Shown here piece after piece: positions 11,401-24,400 of a stretch of DNA of 64,000 bases (its first letter is position 1; each line of letters opens with the position of its first letter). The stretch is from NCBI GenBank assembly GCA_903813345.2, contig CAIIXF020000006.1:33827524-33891523 (forward strand), given 5' to 3'. Origin of the DNA: Owenia fusiformis (lineage: Eukaryota; Annelida; Polychaeta; Sabellida; Oweniidae). The notes under the pieces were generated by a model, which saw only the letters and a list, made by a program, of their open reading frames with translations, searched no databases and was not told the DNA's origin. A program made the position numbers and the translations under genes.

Positions 11401-14400
11401 ATTCAGAAGCAATATGTTGTAGAAAAGATTAAAGGACAGTGGAAAGCCCAGGAGGTAAAAGGAACACAAGCTCAAACATTAAACTCCTCTCAACAAATGA
11501 GCCAATCAATGAATAATGGTACAGTCACACAGATGTCTTCTCAGCCACAATTAAGGATGCAATCTATGGCACAGCTTCAAACTCCTATGTCACAACATCA
11601 AACTCCTATGTCACAACATCAAACCCCCATGTCACAACATCAAACTTCTATGTCACAAAATCAAATTCCTATGTCACAAAATCAAACTCCTATGTCACAA
11701 AATCAAACTCCTATGTCACAGCATCAAGTTCCTTTCTCACAGCCTCAATCTGCAGTGTTGCAGGATCAAATTCCTTCCTCACAACAAACCCCTGTGTCAC
11801 ATCAGCAACCCCAAACATCACAAATCCAAGACCAAGTCAATATCATTTCATCTTCAGCAATTAACCAGCCTCATGGGGCAATCAGTCCTGCCCCTAAGGA
11901 TGCACCTCCAAAGCTAAATAGCCCAGAGTCTTTACCCCAGGGTCTTAATCCCACTACAGTGGCCACTTCAAGTGCAACAACCACAGGGAAGCCCACCTCA
12001 GAGGGTGATTTTGCAAACAGCAGCCACCAGGCCTTTCTCAGTCAGTTCTTAGACTTTGCTTCTCAGAAGAAGGAGCATGAGAGGGGAGAGGGAGATGCAG
12101 GTGCCTTGCAACTTGGGGGGCCAGTGAAAAGAAGGAGGTCATCAGGATCAAATAGTATTCAAAATTCCCCTATGGAACCTCACAAGACCCCTGAAAAGGC
12201 AGGACCCCCTGCCAAGAGAATCTGGAGGCCTGGGTTCTCTCCTGATGGGCCGAAAACAGAGACAGAATTAAAAGTGGCACAAACTATTGAAAAAGTCCGC
12301 ATGCAGATTAACATGGAGCAGCAAAGCAAAGTATCACAGCCTTTGAAATTTAAAAGCCTCGCTACTGATGAAAACGATGTGAATCACTTTGCTAATGACA
12401 ACAAAGAAGCTACAGATGATACCGATAATGTCTCAGTTATTAATGGTGAAAGAGAAAACCAGTTACCATCTGGAGAGGAGGTAAGAGAGAAGTCTCCAGG
12501 GGTTATTGATGAGAACAACACTGAGACTAGCAATGCAGTTGAACAAAACAATGAAGTTCAGAGCAATGTCTACAGTGAATCCAAATCTAATGTTATTGGT
12601 GTGGCAGGAACATCTGAAAGTCGACCAACTGCCTCTGTACAGCCTATTGTTTTTACCCAGAATGCACCAGCAAGTACCCATAATGCAATGCTGACCTCCC
12701 AGGGTGCAACAGCACAAGGAACATTGGTACCCAGCAACCATTCAGTATACCAGCAGTACCTACAGGTATGTAGTATCTTTCAAGTATGTTGGACATCACA
12801 TGACCCATATGTATACGTAGAAAATGTTAATAATCCTTGATCTGCACACAATTAAAAGGATAATGTTAATCCTATTTCGTCAATCAATTCTATGTTTGTT
12901 TTGAGTTGGTTGGGTTTAGAGAATAACTGCATACTTTGATTATTGCTGTCTTAAATTTGAACAAGGCATCTAAATCTATGACATTTTTGTACACATGTAG
13001 ACGGTCTTCAAGATTATCATGTTAGTTCCACTATCTTCCACTCTATTTTGACCACCATGACATTTCTTCTTGCATTTCAGCGTGAGCGAGATATCCAGCA
13101 ACAGCAGATGTCGCTACAGATCCTACAGCACCAGAGGATACAACAGGAGGTTGCTGCCCAGCAAGCCCAACAGGCCCTCCTTCAACAACGCATGGCTGGC
13201 TATCCAGCTCAGGTAGGTCTTTTAACAAGGTTTCATTACATCAGACTTTCTCCTGGTTGTTAGAATTTGCTTGTTTTGAAGAATTTTGCAAAAAATAATA
13301 ATTATAATTCTCAATAATTGTGCCTGTTGTTTTTATGTGTTGTATTGCCTTTTATCAGATAATTATTTTTGACTCCAAGGGTTCCAACTTAAGTATTCCA
13401 TCTTCAAGCATTTTGTTCAATGCTTATCCTGTCTGAACATTTCTATTACAAGGAATGCATGGATGAACTGCAAGGAGAATGGTTGATATTCATTCAGCAC
13501 ACATTGGATGAAAAAAGTCCCTATTGTCTGGCTATAAAGTCAATAGCAATCCAAGATTTCAACTTATATCTTGATCACCTCTAGTGTGTTTTTGAATTTT
13601 TTTACCCACGATTCAAATTCTGGGATGATAAATGGTAGCAGTTTGATTTTGAATTTTGTAATCATGACATGATTATGAGTTATGATGGCAAATATCGAGA
13701 TGGAACCCTGGGAGCCAATCCTCCTTGCTTTGATTGGCTAATATACATTATTCTCATTCAGATATTATTCAGCCAAAATAAATATTAAAATGTCACATTT
13801 CAAATACATTGTAGAAAGCTCCATGTAGCAAATAAACAACAGTTCTAGCATGATTTTATAGATGACAGAAATGACAGAGATTTTTGTTTTGAGACGGTTT
13901 TAAGGTTAATAAACTAAAAAATATAATTCATAAATAAAAGTATACTAATGGCAAATTGACATGAGCTTGAGTGAGATATTGAAGGTTTATAGTTTTTGAA
14001 ATGTTTCTCAAATTTACTTTTATTTGATTTTAGCTTGTTGGTCATGGATCAAATAGCCCTGATCCCAAGATGATGTATCGGTTACCTAGCAACCAGACCC
14101 CAGGGGTGCCACCTAGGGGATTTCACCCACAACAGTTTAATGGAGCCAGTCAGGATCCTTACATAAATGGTAAATTAATATATTATGTCAAATAGTACAG
14201 TTTTTTAAATGCAAACATGGTGTGTTTAGCTATTGATTTTGTAAATGATTAACAATGTTATGCATCCTTTTGTAGTGTCCAATGATGATAACATCTACAG
14301 TTGATGATAATGAAAAACAAAAATTACACTCTAATTTTTTTTCTGAGGACATAACTCTTAATGCATAACATCAAAATGACAACAAAATAAATTTTGAAAA

Positions 14401-14580
14401 TTCCCAGGAATGCTGGATATCGGTAGTAATTCATGTCCTGTCTAATTTAGAAATGACCGCTATGCAAACATTTGCCACTTCATAAGACGTTCAATGGGAT
14501 TTGCTACACCCTGGTGTTGCCGTTGTAAATTGTTTTAAATTTATCTAATTTCAGGCCCACAACGACCACCTTTTCAGTGA
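5423..14580 (+). CDS. CECR2-like bromodomain chromatin-remodelling protein, 3' part (12 exons)
   Basis: Exons: 5423-5512, 5850-5958, 6176-6293, 6539-6582, 7175-7266, 7662-7788, 8130-8241, 8702-8771, 9073-12765, 13081-13212, 14034-14169, 14555-14580. All joins are GT-AG and the frame holds through 4749 nt to TGA, giving 1582 residues; the 5' exons are outside the window. Residues 1-110 form a charged coiled coil including GKELPPEL. A bromodomain follows at about 118-214, with WPF, the PMD motif and the acetyl-lysine-binding Asn in CREYN (residue 189). Basic stretches RRRRRRK (about 260) and KRRRSS (about 1271) look like nuclear signals. Residues 255-1485 come from one 3693-nt exon rich in Q, N, M and P. 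CECR2 is known to pair with ISWI ATPases (CERF complex). The order ELPPEL, bromodomain, long disordered tail matches CECR2 rather than other bromodomain proteins. The N-terminal DDT region is not seen. Confidence 0.9.
6354..6479 (+). repeat. 17-bp minisatellite in a CECR2 intron
   Basis: About seven copies of gtagtacaattgcaact stand in tandem, with substitutions at the g/t/c positions. The unit is largely self-complementary (gtac, caattg), and one copy pair reads nearly as a palindrome, so the RNA could form hairpins. It lies 60 bp after the donor of exon 6176-6293. Confidence 0.85.
6926..7174 (+). repeat. 38-bp minisatellite built from a CECR2 3' splice site
   Basis: Units start at 6926, 6964, 7002, 7039, 7076 and 7114 (37-38 bp). 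Each contains tgttggtatttttccag followed by tgttagacaacatgagat. The seventh, most 3' copy is the genuine acceptor of the exon at 7175, whose first bases (ttttagacaacatgaga) match the second half of the unit. The minisatellite is therefore a tandem expansion of an intron-exon boundary. Four of the six upstream copies keep the AG; two have cag changed to ccg. Splicing to any retained decoy would run into a stop codon. Confidence 0.88.
9900..10266 (+). repeat. Coding minisatellite 1 in CECR2 (QNMGxNMPQG units)
   Basis: Within the large CECR2 exon, about ten degenerate copies of a 10-residue unit of the type [10 protein letters not shown] are encoded by a 30-nt repeat (cagaatatgggtccaaatat then gccacaagga). 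Unit length varies slightly, but the frame is kept. It corresponds to about residues 531-652 of the visible protein and is predicted to be disordered. Confidence 0.85.
10735..11256 (+). repeat. Coding minisatellite 2 in CECR2 (QPQQMPG heptads)
   Basis: About 25 in-frame copies of a 21-nt unit (caa ccc caa caa atg cca ggt) encode QPQQMPG or QPQQMQG. A 63-nt higher-order unit of three heptads (xQKIPD or xQKIID, then QPQQMQG, then QPQQMPG) repeats between 10861 and 11100, with IPD and IID alternating. It corresponds to about residues 809-982. The complementary strand gives a long Leu-rich open frame, which is only a mirror of the repeat. Confidence 0.9.
11585..11745 (+). repeat. Coding minisatellite 3 in CECR2 (MSQHQTP heptads)
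   Basis: About eight tandem 21-nt units (atgtcacaacatcaaactcct with variants) encode [14 protein letters not shown] or MSQHQVP. This is a third, independent in-frame heptad expansion in the same exon, with no obvious sequence kinship to the QPQQMPG array. Confidence 0.88.
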
Positions 14581-15267
14581 TGTACCTGAATGACCTCTAC
14601 CAGATGAGGCATGACAATAGGATTTCAGGCCAACATATACCAACGTTTCAACAACCTGTCTGGGTGACATTAGAGACAAAGGCTTAATTAATGCCATGTT
14701 TACAAACTACACTCTCTCATTAGTGAAATAAAAATGGACAAAAATACATCTTGCACAAAAAAGCCTTTGTAGCAGTACACATGAAAGACAATATAATGAA
14801 CAGAATATAAATTTACGGATCGTTGAACAACACAGTGATAAAGCATTGATACATTAGAAGTGAATGTGCATTGTGCACCCACTTGAGTAAATATTGTTCA
14901 AAGTATACCTTAAATATGAAACAATGGAATTTACTGTGAATCGTATAATAGGACAAACAGCCATGAAGTTGACAATCTAAATAGCATAGAAAAATATATT
15001 CATGCACATCATTTGAAGAGAAATTTTAAAGAGAAATGAAATGTTACAAAAACATCTTATTGCTTCATTTAAGTGAAACACTCTGCACTGACTTAACATA
15101 GAATAGGTACCTTGTTATATGCTTTGGATTTGTCAGATCTAAGTGTTGCACTTTGCTGGGAACCAATGCTGAATTGCTGTAGCAGAAACAATCTTAAAAA
15201 CTCAGGGTTTGTAGTTTAGTTATTTACAATTTGCAATTCTTAAATATTTTTATAGTTCTGCCAATCA

Positions 15268-15288
15268 AATAAATGAAGTGAAAATAAA
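15268..15288 (+). terminator. Polyadenylation signals of CECR2
   Basis: Two AATAAA hexamers (15268-15273 and 15283-15288) lie about 690 bp after the CECR2 stop codon. The 14581-15300 stretch would be the 3' UTR; nothing coding is seen in it. Confidence 0.6.
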
Positions 15289-15372
15289 ATCTTTAAATTA
15301 TTTTCCAACATTTATGTTTTGTCTTGTGAATGAATTTCCAGGGGCATTATCTCTCCGGTATTACAAAGATAT

Positions 15373-15399
15373 TTTATTCTATTAATCTAAAGATTTATT
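15373..15399 (-). terminator. Polyadenylation signals of P450 gene A
   Basis: On the - strand, AATAAA occurs at 15399-15394 and 15378-15373, about 100-120 bp past gene A's stop codon. These signals face the CECR2 signals about 85 bp away, so the two genes converge almost end to end. Confidence 0.55.
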
Positions 15400-15495
15400 T
15401 ATCTGTCCTGTCTAATTCGAATATTTTGCAGAACTCCGATGTCATAGGATGGTTCATTATTAATTTGTCTTCATCATTCATGCTTCTCTAGCTAG

Positions 15496-18400
15496 TTAAT
15501 CCATTAAACGTCTCTCAACTTTCAGGTAAATCCCATTTTTAGCTCGAAGCTCACCATCATCCTGTCCTAGCTGGATTGGATCCTGGAAATATTTTGTAAA
15601 GGTAGAATGAGTAAATCTGACTCATTGATTTGGATTTTTACACAGGCTTGTCAAAATTGATCAAATGAGACCTATGCCCATGTATTGACCAAAAATAAAA
15701 TATGTCATGGTTTGAATACTTTACTATCAAGCCCAAATATTCATTCCCATTTTCTAAATGAACTTATATATTCTTGAAATAAATTCTGTATATGATCTTA
15801 GAAATATGAATTAGACCTACCTCTGTCTTCTCACAGGGTATTATTCTCAGTTTCTGTAAAATTTTAACTAGGCAGAATTTCACCTCAATCTGGCCAAGTC
15901 TTGATGCAATGCAAGACCTGGGGCCAAGTCCAAATGGTTGAAAATAGTATGGGTTGCGCTTTGCCTTTTCCTCAGCAGAGAATCTGTCATTGAAAAATTA
16001 ATACAATTGTATGTCAATCTGGGAAATTCATTTATACCAGATATTTTTTGTGGTTTGTCGATAAATAAAAGTTATGGAGAAAATACAAGGACTTCATAGA
16101 AACCAATCTGTAAATTGATATTTTGCCTGGAAAAGTTTGGAAATTTTATTCTGAAAAGATTGTAGTGCCCCGAATCGGTAACACCTGGCTGATAAATCTT
16201 GCACCAGTTTTAATGCTAAGTGGAAGTAATCTAAAGAATCAAATATATGGCTACCTTTCAGGGATGAATTTTTCAGGGTCAGGATATATATCAGCATCAT
16301 GATGCATGGCATATACAGGGATTGTTACTATGGCATCCTTTGGAATAGTTATCCCTTCAATTGTGATAGTTGCGTTACATTGGCGCTCCAACCTATTTAC
16401 ACCAATGAGAGAAATGACTGTTTGTCATGTTTTAAAATTGAAAATAGTTGAATAAACAAACAAAAATAAATCAACTCATTATGAACGAACTAAATTGTTT
16501 AAGATGGGGAATGATTAAAAACATTTTGAAACTGAATGCTCCATCTTGTACAATACTTGTACACTAGATATCATACCATAAATATTTTGAGGTGTAAGTT
16601 TTGGTCTCCATTTAAAATTGTTCTTCAACATTGTTTATTTGTGCGTAATATCATTGTATGAGATGCTGGGGATTTTAAATATACCATCTCTTTCAGTTTT
16701 TAATAACTTACCCTTATGGTACTTACATATGCTAATGGTATTTAACATCTTTTTATATGATCAGACAATAGGGACATAAGGGAAGTTGTCATGTAGTTAC
16801 ATGTTTTTAAGAGGACTTTTCCTTGAATGTGAAATATTATATCACCCCAGGGATTACTGTCACCTTCAAGTTGCTTTCCCAGGGACTGCATTGCAACTTT
16901 TTTCCTTAAAGCTTTATACCCACCTGGGCAAGTAATTCCTTATCCCCACTAGACCTTAACTAAACACATTCACGTTCAAGTTCTCTTGGAAACATGTAGC
17001 TAAATACCTTCCAATTAGGAGAATTTTACCTGGAATCTGAAGGGAATAATCGTTGACTTTCTTCTATCACACTCTCTAAGTAAGTCATTTTTGAGAGCAT
17101 ATCATATGTTATATTGTCCTAAATGAAACATATAATTTTTCATTTTTTCATTTAATCAATCAGTATAGCAATCAAGAACAGATGGTTAGAAAATGAAACA
17201 CGAGTTGTGAATAAAAATTGGAATTGGAATTGAAATTGATAATAATCATATAAATTGGCGAAGCAAAACTTATTTGAAACTCTTTGGGCCCTAAAACTAT
17301 CTGCAGTTTGGAATTAAGTACTGGAGCAAATATAAAAATGTGATAATAGTCAAATAGGTCTAATACCTCTATGGGCAATGTAACCATCAACATTTTGGAT
17401 CAAAGCATAGGAGCAAATATGAAAAGTATTAATAACTAATGCAAAAGTCAAGTTTATGGCAATAATTAATCCTCCGATCATAGGGTTTCAAGCAATAATT
17501 GTGACTTTTATGGCATCTATGAATGATGTACGCTCTCCTCCATAAGTTTGGCAAACTGATGTCTCATTTTGGAACACTTATCAAAGCCTGTTGGTGATTT
17601 AAGTAGAATTTATTAAACTCATTCTGAGCAACTGTAATAAAGGAACGAAATAAAGATCCAAACAATAAACAAGTTTTAACACATTATCAAATGAAGACTT
17701 CCAGTTGCCAAACTTATGGAGGAGAGTGTATACCTAACAAAGTATTCTGTAAGATTTAATTGTTTCCCTTCATATAAGCCAGGTATGCCCATGTATGTGT
17801 TTGGTAAGTGTATGCCTAACAAAGTATTCTGTAAGATTTAATTGTTTCCCTTCATATAAGCCAGGTATGCCCATGTATGTGTTTGGTAAGTGTATGCCTA
17901 ACAAAGTATTCTGTAAGATTTAATTGTTTCCCTTCATATAAGCCAGGTATGCCCATGTATGTGTTTGGTAAGTGTATGCCTAACAAAGTATTATGTAAGA
18001 TTTAATTGTTTCCCTTCATATAAGCCAGGTATGCCCATGTATGTGTTTGGTAAGTGTATGCCTAACAAAGTATTATGTAAGATTTAATTGTTTCCCTTCA
18101 TATAAGCCAGGTATGCCCATGTATGTGTTTGGTAAGTGTATGCCTAACAAAGTATTATGTAAGATTTAATTGTTTCCCTTCATATAAGCCAGGTATGCCC
18201 ATGTATGTGTTTGGTAAGTGTATGCCTAACAAAGTATTATGTAAGATTTAATTGTTTCCCTTCATATAAGCCAGGTATGCCCATGTATGTGTTTGGTAAG
18301 TGTATGCCTAACAAAGTATTATGTAAGATTTAATTGTTTCCTTTCATATAAGCCAGGTATGCCCATGTATGTGTTTGGTAAGTGTATGCCTAACAAAGTA

Positions 18401-21400
18401 TTATGTAAGATTTAATTGTTTCCCTTCATATAAGCCAGGTATGCCCATGTATGTGTTTGGTAAGTGTATGCCTAACAAAGTATTCTGTAAGATTTAATTG
18501 TTTCCCTTCATATAAGCCAGGTATGCCCATGTATGTGTTTGGTAAGTGTATGCCTAACAAAGTATTATGTAAGATTTAATTGTTTCCCTTCATATAAGCC
18601 AGGTATGCCCATGTATGTGTTTGGTAAGTGTATGCCTAACAAAGTATTATGTAAGATTTAATTGTTTCCCTTCATATAAGCCAGGTATGCCCATGTATGT
18701 GTTTGGTAAGTGTATGCCTAACAAAGTATTCTGTAAGATTTAATTGTTTCCCTTCATATAAGCCAGGTATGCCCATGTATGTGCGTGGTAAGTGTATGCC
18801 TAACAAAGTATTCTGTAAGATTTAATTGTCTCTCCTTCATATAAGCCAGGTATGCCCATGTATGTGCGTGGTAAGTGTATGCCTAACAAAGTATTCTGTA
18901 AGATTTAATTGTTTCCCTTCATATAAGCCAGGTATGCCCATGTATGTGTTTGGTAAGTGTATGCCTAACAAAGTATTCTGTAAGATTTAATTGTTTCCCT
19001 TCATATAAGCCAGGTATGCCCATGTATGTGTTTGGTAAGTGTATGCCTAACAAAGTATTCTGTAAGATTTAATTGTTTCCCTTCATATAAGCCAGGTATG
19101 CCCATGTATGTGCGTGGTAAGTGTATGCCTAACAAAGTATTCTGTAAGATTTAATTGTCTCTCCTTCATATAAGCCAGGTATGCCCATGTATGTGCGTGG
19201 TAAGTGTATGCCTAACAAAGTATTCTGTAAGATTTAATTGTTTCCCTTCATATAAGCCAGGTATGCCCATGTATGTGTTTGGTAAGTGTATGCCTAACAA
19301 AGTATTCTGTAAGATTTAATTGTTTCCCTTCATATAAGCCAGGTATGCCCATGTATGTGTTTGGTAAGTGTATGCCTAACAAAGTATTCTGTAAGATTTA
19401 ATTGTTTCCCTTCATATAAGCCAGGTATGCCCATGTATGTGTTTGGTAAGTGTATGCCTAACAAAGTATTCTGTAAGATTTAATTGTTTCCCTTCATATA
19501 AGCCAGGTATGCCCATGTATGTGTTTGGTAAGTGTATGCCTAACAAAGTATTCTGTAAGATTTAATTGTTTCCCTTCATATAAGCCAGGTATGCCCATGT
19601 ATGTGTGTGGTAAGTGTATGCCTAACAAAGTATTCTGTAAGATTTAATTGTTTCCCTTCATATAAGCCAGGTATGCCCATGTATGTGTTTGGTAAGTGTA
19701 TGCCTTACAAAGTATTCTGTAAGATTTAATTGTTTCCCTTCATATAAGCCAGGTATGCCCATGTATGTGTGTGGTAAGTGTATGCCTAACAAAGTATTAT
19801 GTAAGATTTAATTGTTTCCCTTCATATAAGCCAGGTATGCCCATGTATGTGTTTGGTAAGTGTATGCCTAACAAAGTATTATGTAAGATTTAATTGTCTC
19901 TCCTTCATATTAGATAGATATGCCCATGTATGTGTTTGGTAAGTGTATGCCTAACAAAGTATTCTGTACGATTTAATTGTTTCCCTTCATATAAGCCAGG
20001 TATGCCCATGTATGTGTTTTGTAAGTGTATGCCTAACAAAGTATTATGTAAGATTTAATTGTCTCTCCTTCATATTAGATAGATATGCCCATGTATGTGT
20101 TTGGTAAGTGTATGCCTAACAAAGTATTCTGTAAGATTTAATTGTTTCCCTTCATATAAGCCAGGTATGCCCATGTATGTGTTTGGTAAGTGTATGCCTA
20201 ACAAAGTATTCTGTAAGATTTAATTGTTTCCCTTCATATAAGCCAGGTATGCCCATGTATGTGTTTGGTAAGTGTATGCCTAACAAAGTATTCTGTAAGA
20301 TTTAATTGTTTCCCTTCATATAAGCCAGGTATGCCCATGTATGTGTTTGGTAAGTGTATGCCTAACAAAGTATTATGTAAGATTTAATTGTTTCCCTTCA
20401 TATAAGCCAGGTATGCCCATGTATGTGTTTGGTAAGTGTATGCCTAACAAAGTATTATGTAAGATTTAATTGTTTCCCTTCATATAAGCCAGGTATGCCC
20501 ATGTATGTGTTTGGTAAGTGTATGCCTAACAAAGTATTCTGTAAGATTTAATTGTTTCCCTTCATATAAGCCAGGTATGCCCATGTATGTGCGTGGTAAG
20601 TGTATGCCTAACAAAGTATTCTGTAAGATTTAATTGTCTCTCCTTCATATAAGCCAGGTATGCCCATGTATGTGCGTGGTAAGTGTATGCCTAACAAAGT
20701 ATTCTGTAAGATTTAATTGTTTCCCTTCATATAAGCCAGGTATGCCCATGTATGTGTTTGGTAAGTGTATGCCTAACAAAGTATTCTGTAAGATTTAATT
20801 GTTTCCCTTCATATAAGCCAGGTATGCCCATGTATGTGTTTGGTAAGTGTATGCCTAACAAAGTATTCTGTAAGATTTAATTGTTTCCCTTCATATAAGC
20901 CAGGTATGCCCATGTATGTGCGTGGTAAGTGTATGCCTAACAAAGTATTCTGTAAGATTTAATTGTCTCTCCTTCATATAAGCCAGGTATGCCCATGTAT
21001 GTGCGTGGTAAGTGTATGCCTAACAAAGTATTCTGTAAGATTTAATTGTTTCCCTTCATATAAGCCAGGTATGCCCATGTATGTGTTTGGTAAGTGTATG
21101 CCTAACAAAGTATTCTGTAAGATTTAATTGTTTCCCTTCATATAAGCCAGGTATGCCCATGTATGTGTTTGGTAAGTGTATGCCTAACAAAGTATTCTGT
21201 AAGATTTAATTGTTTCCCTTCATATAAGCCAGGTATGCCCATGTATGTGTTTGGTAAGTGTATGCCTAACAAAGTATTCTGTAAGATTTAATTGTTTCCC
21301 TTCATATAAGCCAGGTATGCCCATGTATGTGTTTGGTAAGTGTATGCCTAACAAAGTATTCTGTAAGATTTAATTGTTTCCCTTCATATAAGCCAGGTAT

Positions 21401-24400
21401 GCCCATGTATGTGTGTGGTAAGTGTATGCCTAACAAAGTATTCTGTAAGATTTAATTGTTTCCCTTCATATAAGCCAGGTATGCCCATGTATGTGTTTGG
21501 TAAGTGTATGCCTTACAAAGTATTCTGTAAGATTTAATTGTTTCCCTTCATATAAGCCAGGTATGCCCATGTATGTGTGTGGTAAGTGTATGCCTAACAA
21601 AGTATTATGTAAGATTTAATTGTTTCCCTTCATATAAGCCAGGTATGCCCATGTATGTGTTTGGTAAGTGTATGCCTAACAAAGTATTATGTAAGATTTA
21701 ATTGTCTCTCCTTCATATTAGATAGATATGCCCATGTATGTGTTTGGTAAGTGTATGCCTAACAAAGTATTCTGTACGATTTAATTGTTTCCCTTCATAT
21801 AAGCCAGGTATGCCCATGTATGTGTTTTGTAAGTGTATGCCTAACAAAGTATTATGTAAGATTTAATTGTCTCTCCTTCATATTAGATAGATATGCCCAT
21901 GTATGTGTTTGGTAAGTGTATGCCTAACAAAGTATTCTGTAAGATTTAATTGTTTCCCTTCATATAAGCCAGGTATGCCCATGTATGTGTTTGGTAAGTG
22001 TATGCCTAACAAAGTATTCTGTAAGATTTAATTGTTTCCCTTCATATAAGCCAGGTATGCCCATGTATGTGTTTGGTAAGTGTATGCCTAACAAAGTATT
22101 CTGTAAGATTTAATTGTTTCCCTTCATATAAGCCAGGTATGCCCATGTATGTGTTTGGTAAGTGTATGCCTAACAAAGTATTATGTAAGATTTAATTGTT
22201 TCCCTTCATATAAGCCAGGTATGCCCATGTATGTGTTTGGTAAGTGTATGCCTAACAAAGTATTATGTAAGATTTAATTGTTTCCCTTCATATAAGCCAG
22301 GTATGCCCATGTATGTGTTTGGTAAGTGTATGCCTAACAAAGTATTCTGTAAGATTTAATTGTTTCCCTTCATATAAGCCAGGTATGCCCATGTATGTGC
22401 GTGGTAAGTGTATGCCTAACAAAGTATTCTGTAAGATTTAATTGTCTCTCCTTCATATAAGCCAGGTATGCCCATGTATGTGCGTGGTAAGTGTATGCCT
22501 AACAAAGTATTCTGTAAGATTTAATTGTTTCCCTTCATATAAGCCAGGTATGCCCATGTATGTGTTTGGTAAGTGTATGCCTAACAAAGTATTCTGTAAG
22601 ATTTAATTGTTTCCCTTCATATAAGCCAGGTATGCCCATGTATGTGTTTGGTAAGTGTATGCCTAACAAAGTATTCTGTAAGATTTAATTGTTTCCCTTC
22701 ATATAAGCCAGGTATGCCCATGTATGTGCGTGGTAAGTGTATGCCTAACAAAGTATTCTGTAAGATTTAATTGTCTCTCCTTCATATAAGCCAGGTATGC
22801 CCATGTATGTGCGTGGTAAGTGTATGCCTAACAAAGTATTCTGTAAGATTTAATTGTTTCCCTTCATATAAGCCAGGTATGCCCATGTATGTGTTTGGTA
22901 AGTGTATGCCTAACAAAGTATTCTGTAAGATTTAATTGTTTCCCTTCATATAAGCCAGGTATGCCCATGTATGTGTTTGGTAAGTGTATGCCTAACAAAG
23001 TATTCTGTAAGATTTAATTGTTTCCCTTCATATAAGCCAGGTATGCCCATGTATGTGTTTGGTAAGTGTATGCCTAACAAAGTATTCTGTAAGATTTAAT
23101 TGTTTCCCTTCATATAAGCCAGGTATGCCCATGTATGTGTTTGGTAAGTGTATGCCTAACAAAGTATTCTGTAAGATTTAATTGTTTCCCTTCATATAAG
23201 CCAGGTATGCCCATGTATGTGTGTGGTAAGTGTATGCCTAACAAAGTATTCTGTAAGATTTAATTGTTTCCCTTCATATAAGCCAGGTATGCCCATGTAT
23301 GTGTTTGGTAAGTGTATGCCTTACAAAGTATTCTGTAAGATTTAATTGTTTCCCTTCATATAAGCCAGGTATGCCCATGTATGTGTGTGGTAAGTGTATG
23401 CCTAACAAAGTATTATGTAAGATTTAATTGTTTCCCTTCATATAAGCCAGGTATGCCCATGTATGTGTTTGGTAAGTGTATGCCTAACAAAGTATTATGT
23501 AAGATTTAATTGTCTCTCCTTCATATTAGATAGATATGCCCATGTATGTGTTTGGTAAGTGTATGCCTAACAAAGTATTCTGTACGATTTAATTGTTTCC
23601 CTTCATATAAGCCAGGTATGCCCATGTATGTGTTTTGTAAGTGTATGCCTAACAAAGTATTATGTAAGATTTAATTGTCTCTCCTTCATATTAGATAGAT
23701 ATGCCCATGTATGTGTTTGGTAAGTGTATGCCTAACAAAGTATTCTGTAAGATTTAATTGTTTCCCTTCATATAAGCCAGGTATGCCCATGTATGTGTTT
23801 GGTAAGTGTATGCCTAACAAAGTATTATGTAAGATTTAATTGTTTCCCTTCATATAAGCCAGGTATGCCCATGTATGTGTTTGGTAAGTGTATGCCTAAC
23901 AAAGTATTATGTAAGATTTAATTGTCTCTCCTTCATATTAGATAGATATGCCCATGTATGTGTGTGGTAAGTGTATGCCTAACAAAGTATTCTGTAAGAT
24001 TTAATTGTTTCCCTTCATATAAGCCAGGTATGCCCATGTATGTGTTTGGTAAGTGTATGCCTAACAAAGTATTCTGTAAGATTTAATTGTTTCCCTTCAT
24101 ATAAGCCAGGTATGCCCATGTATGTGTTTGGTAAGTGTATGCCTAACAAAGTATTCTGTAAGATTTGATTGTTTCCCTTCATATAAGCCAGGTATGCCCA
24201 TGTATGTGTGTGGTAAGTGTATGCCTAACAAAGTATTCTGTAAGATTTAATTGTTTCCCTTCATATAAGCCAGGTATGCCCATGTATGTGTGTGGTAAGT
24301 GTATGCCTAACAAAGTATTCTGTAAGATTTAATTGTCTCTCCTTCATATAAGCCAGGTATGCCCATGTATGTGTTTGGTAAGTGTATGCCTAACAAAGTA

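Noticed and set aside
12766-12840. Reading of the large CECR2 exon on into 12840 as the protein C-terminus
   Set aside because: A good donor (cag/gtatgt) at 12765 joins in frame to exon 13081, and the following exons complete a consistent end at 14580.
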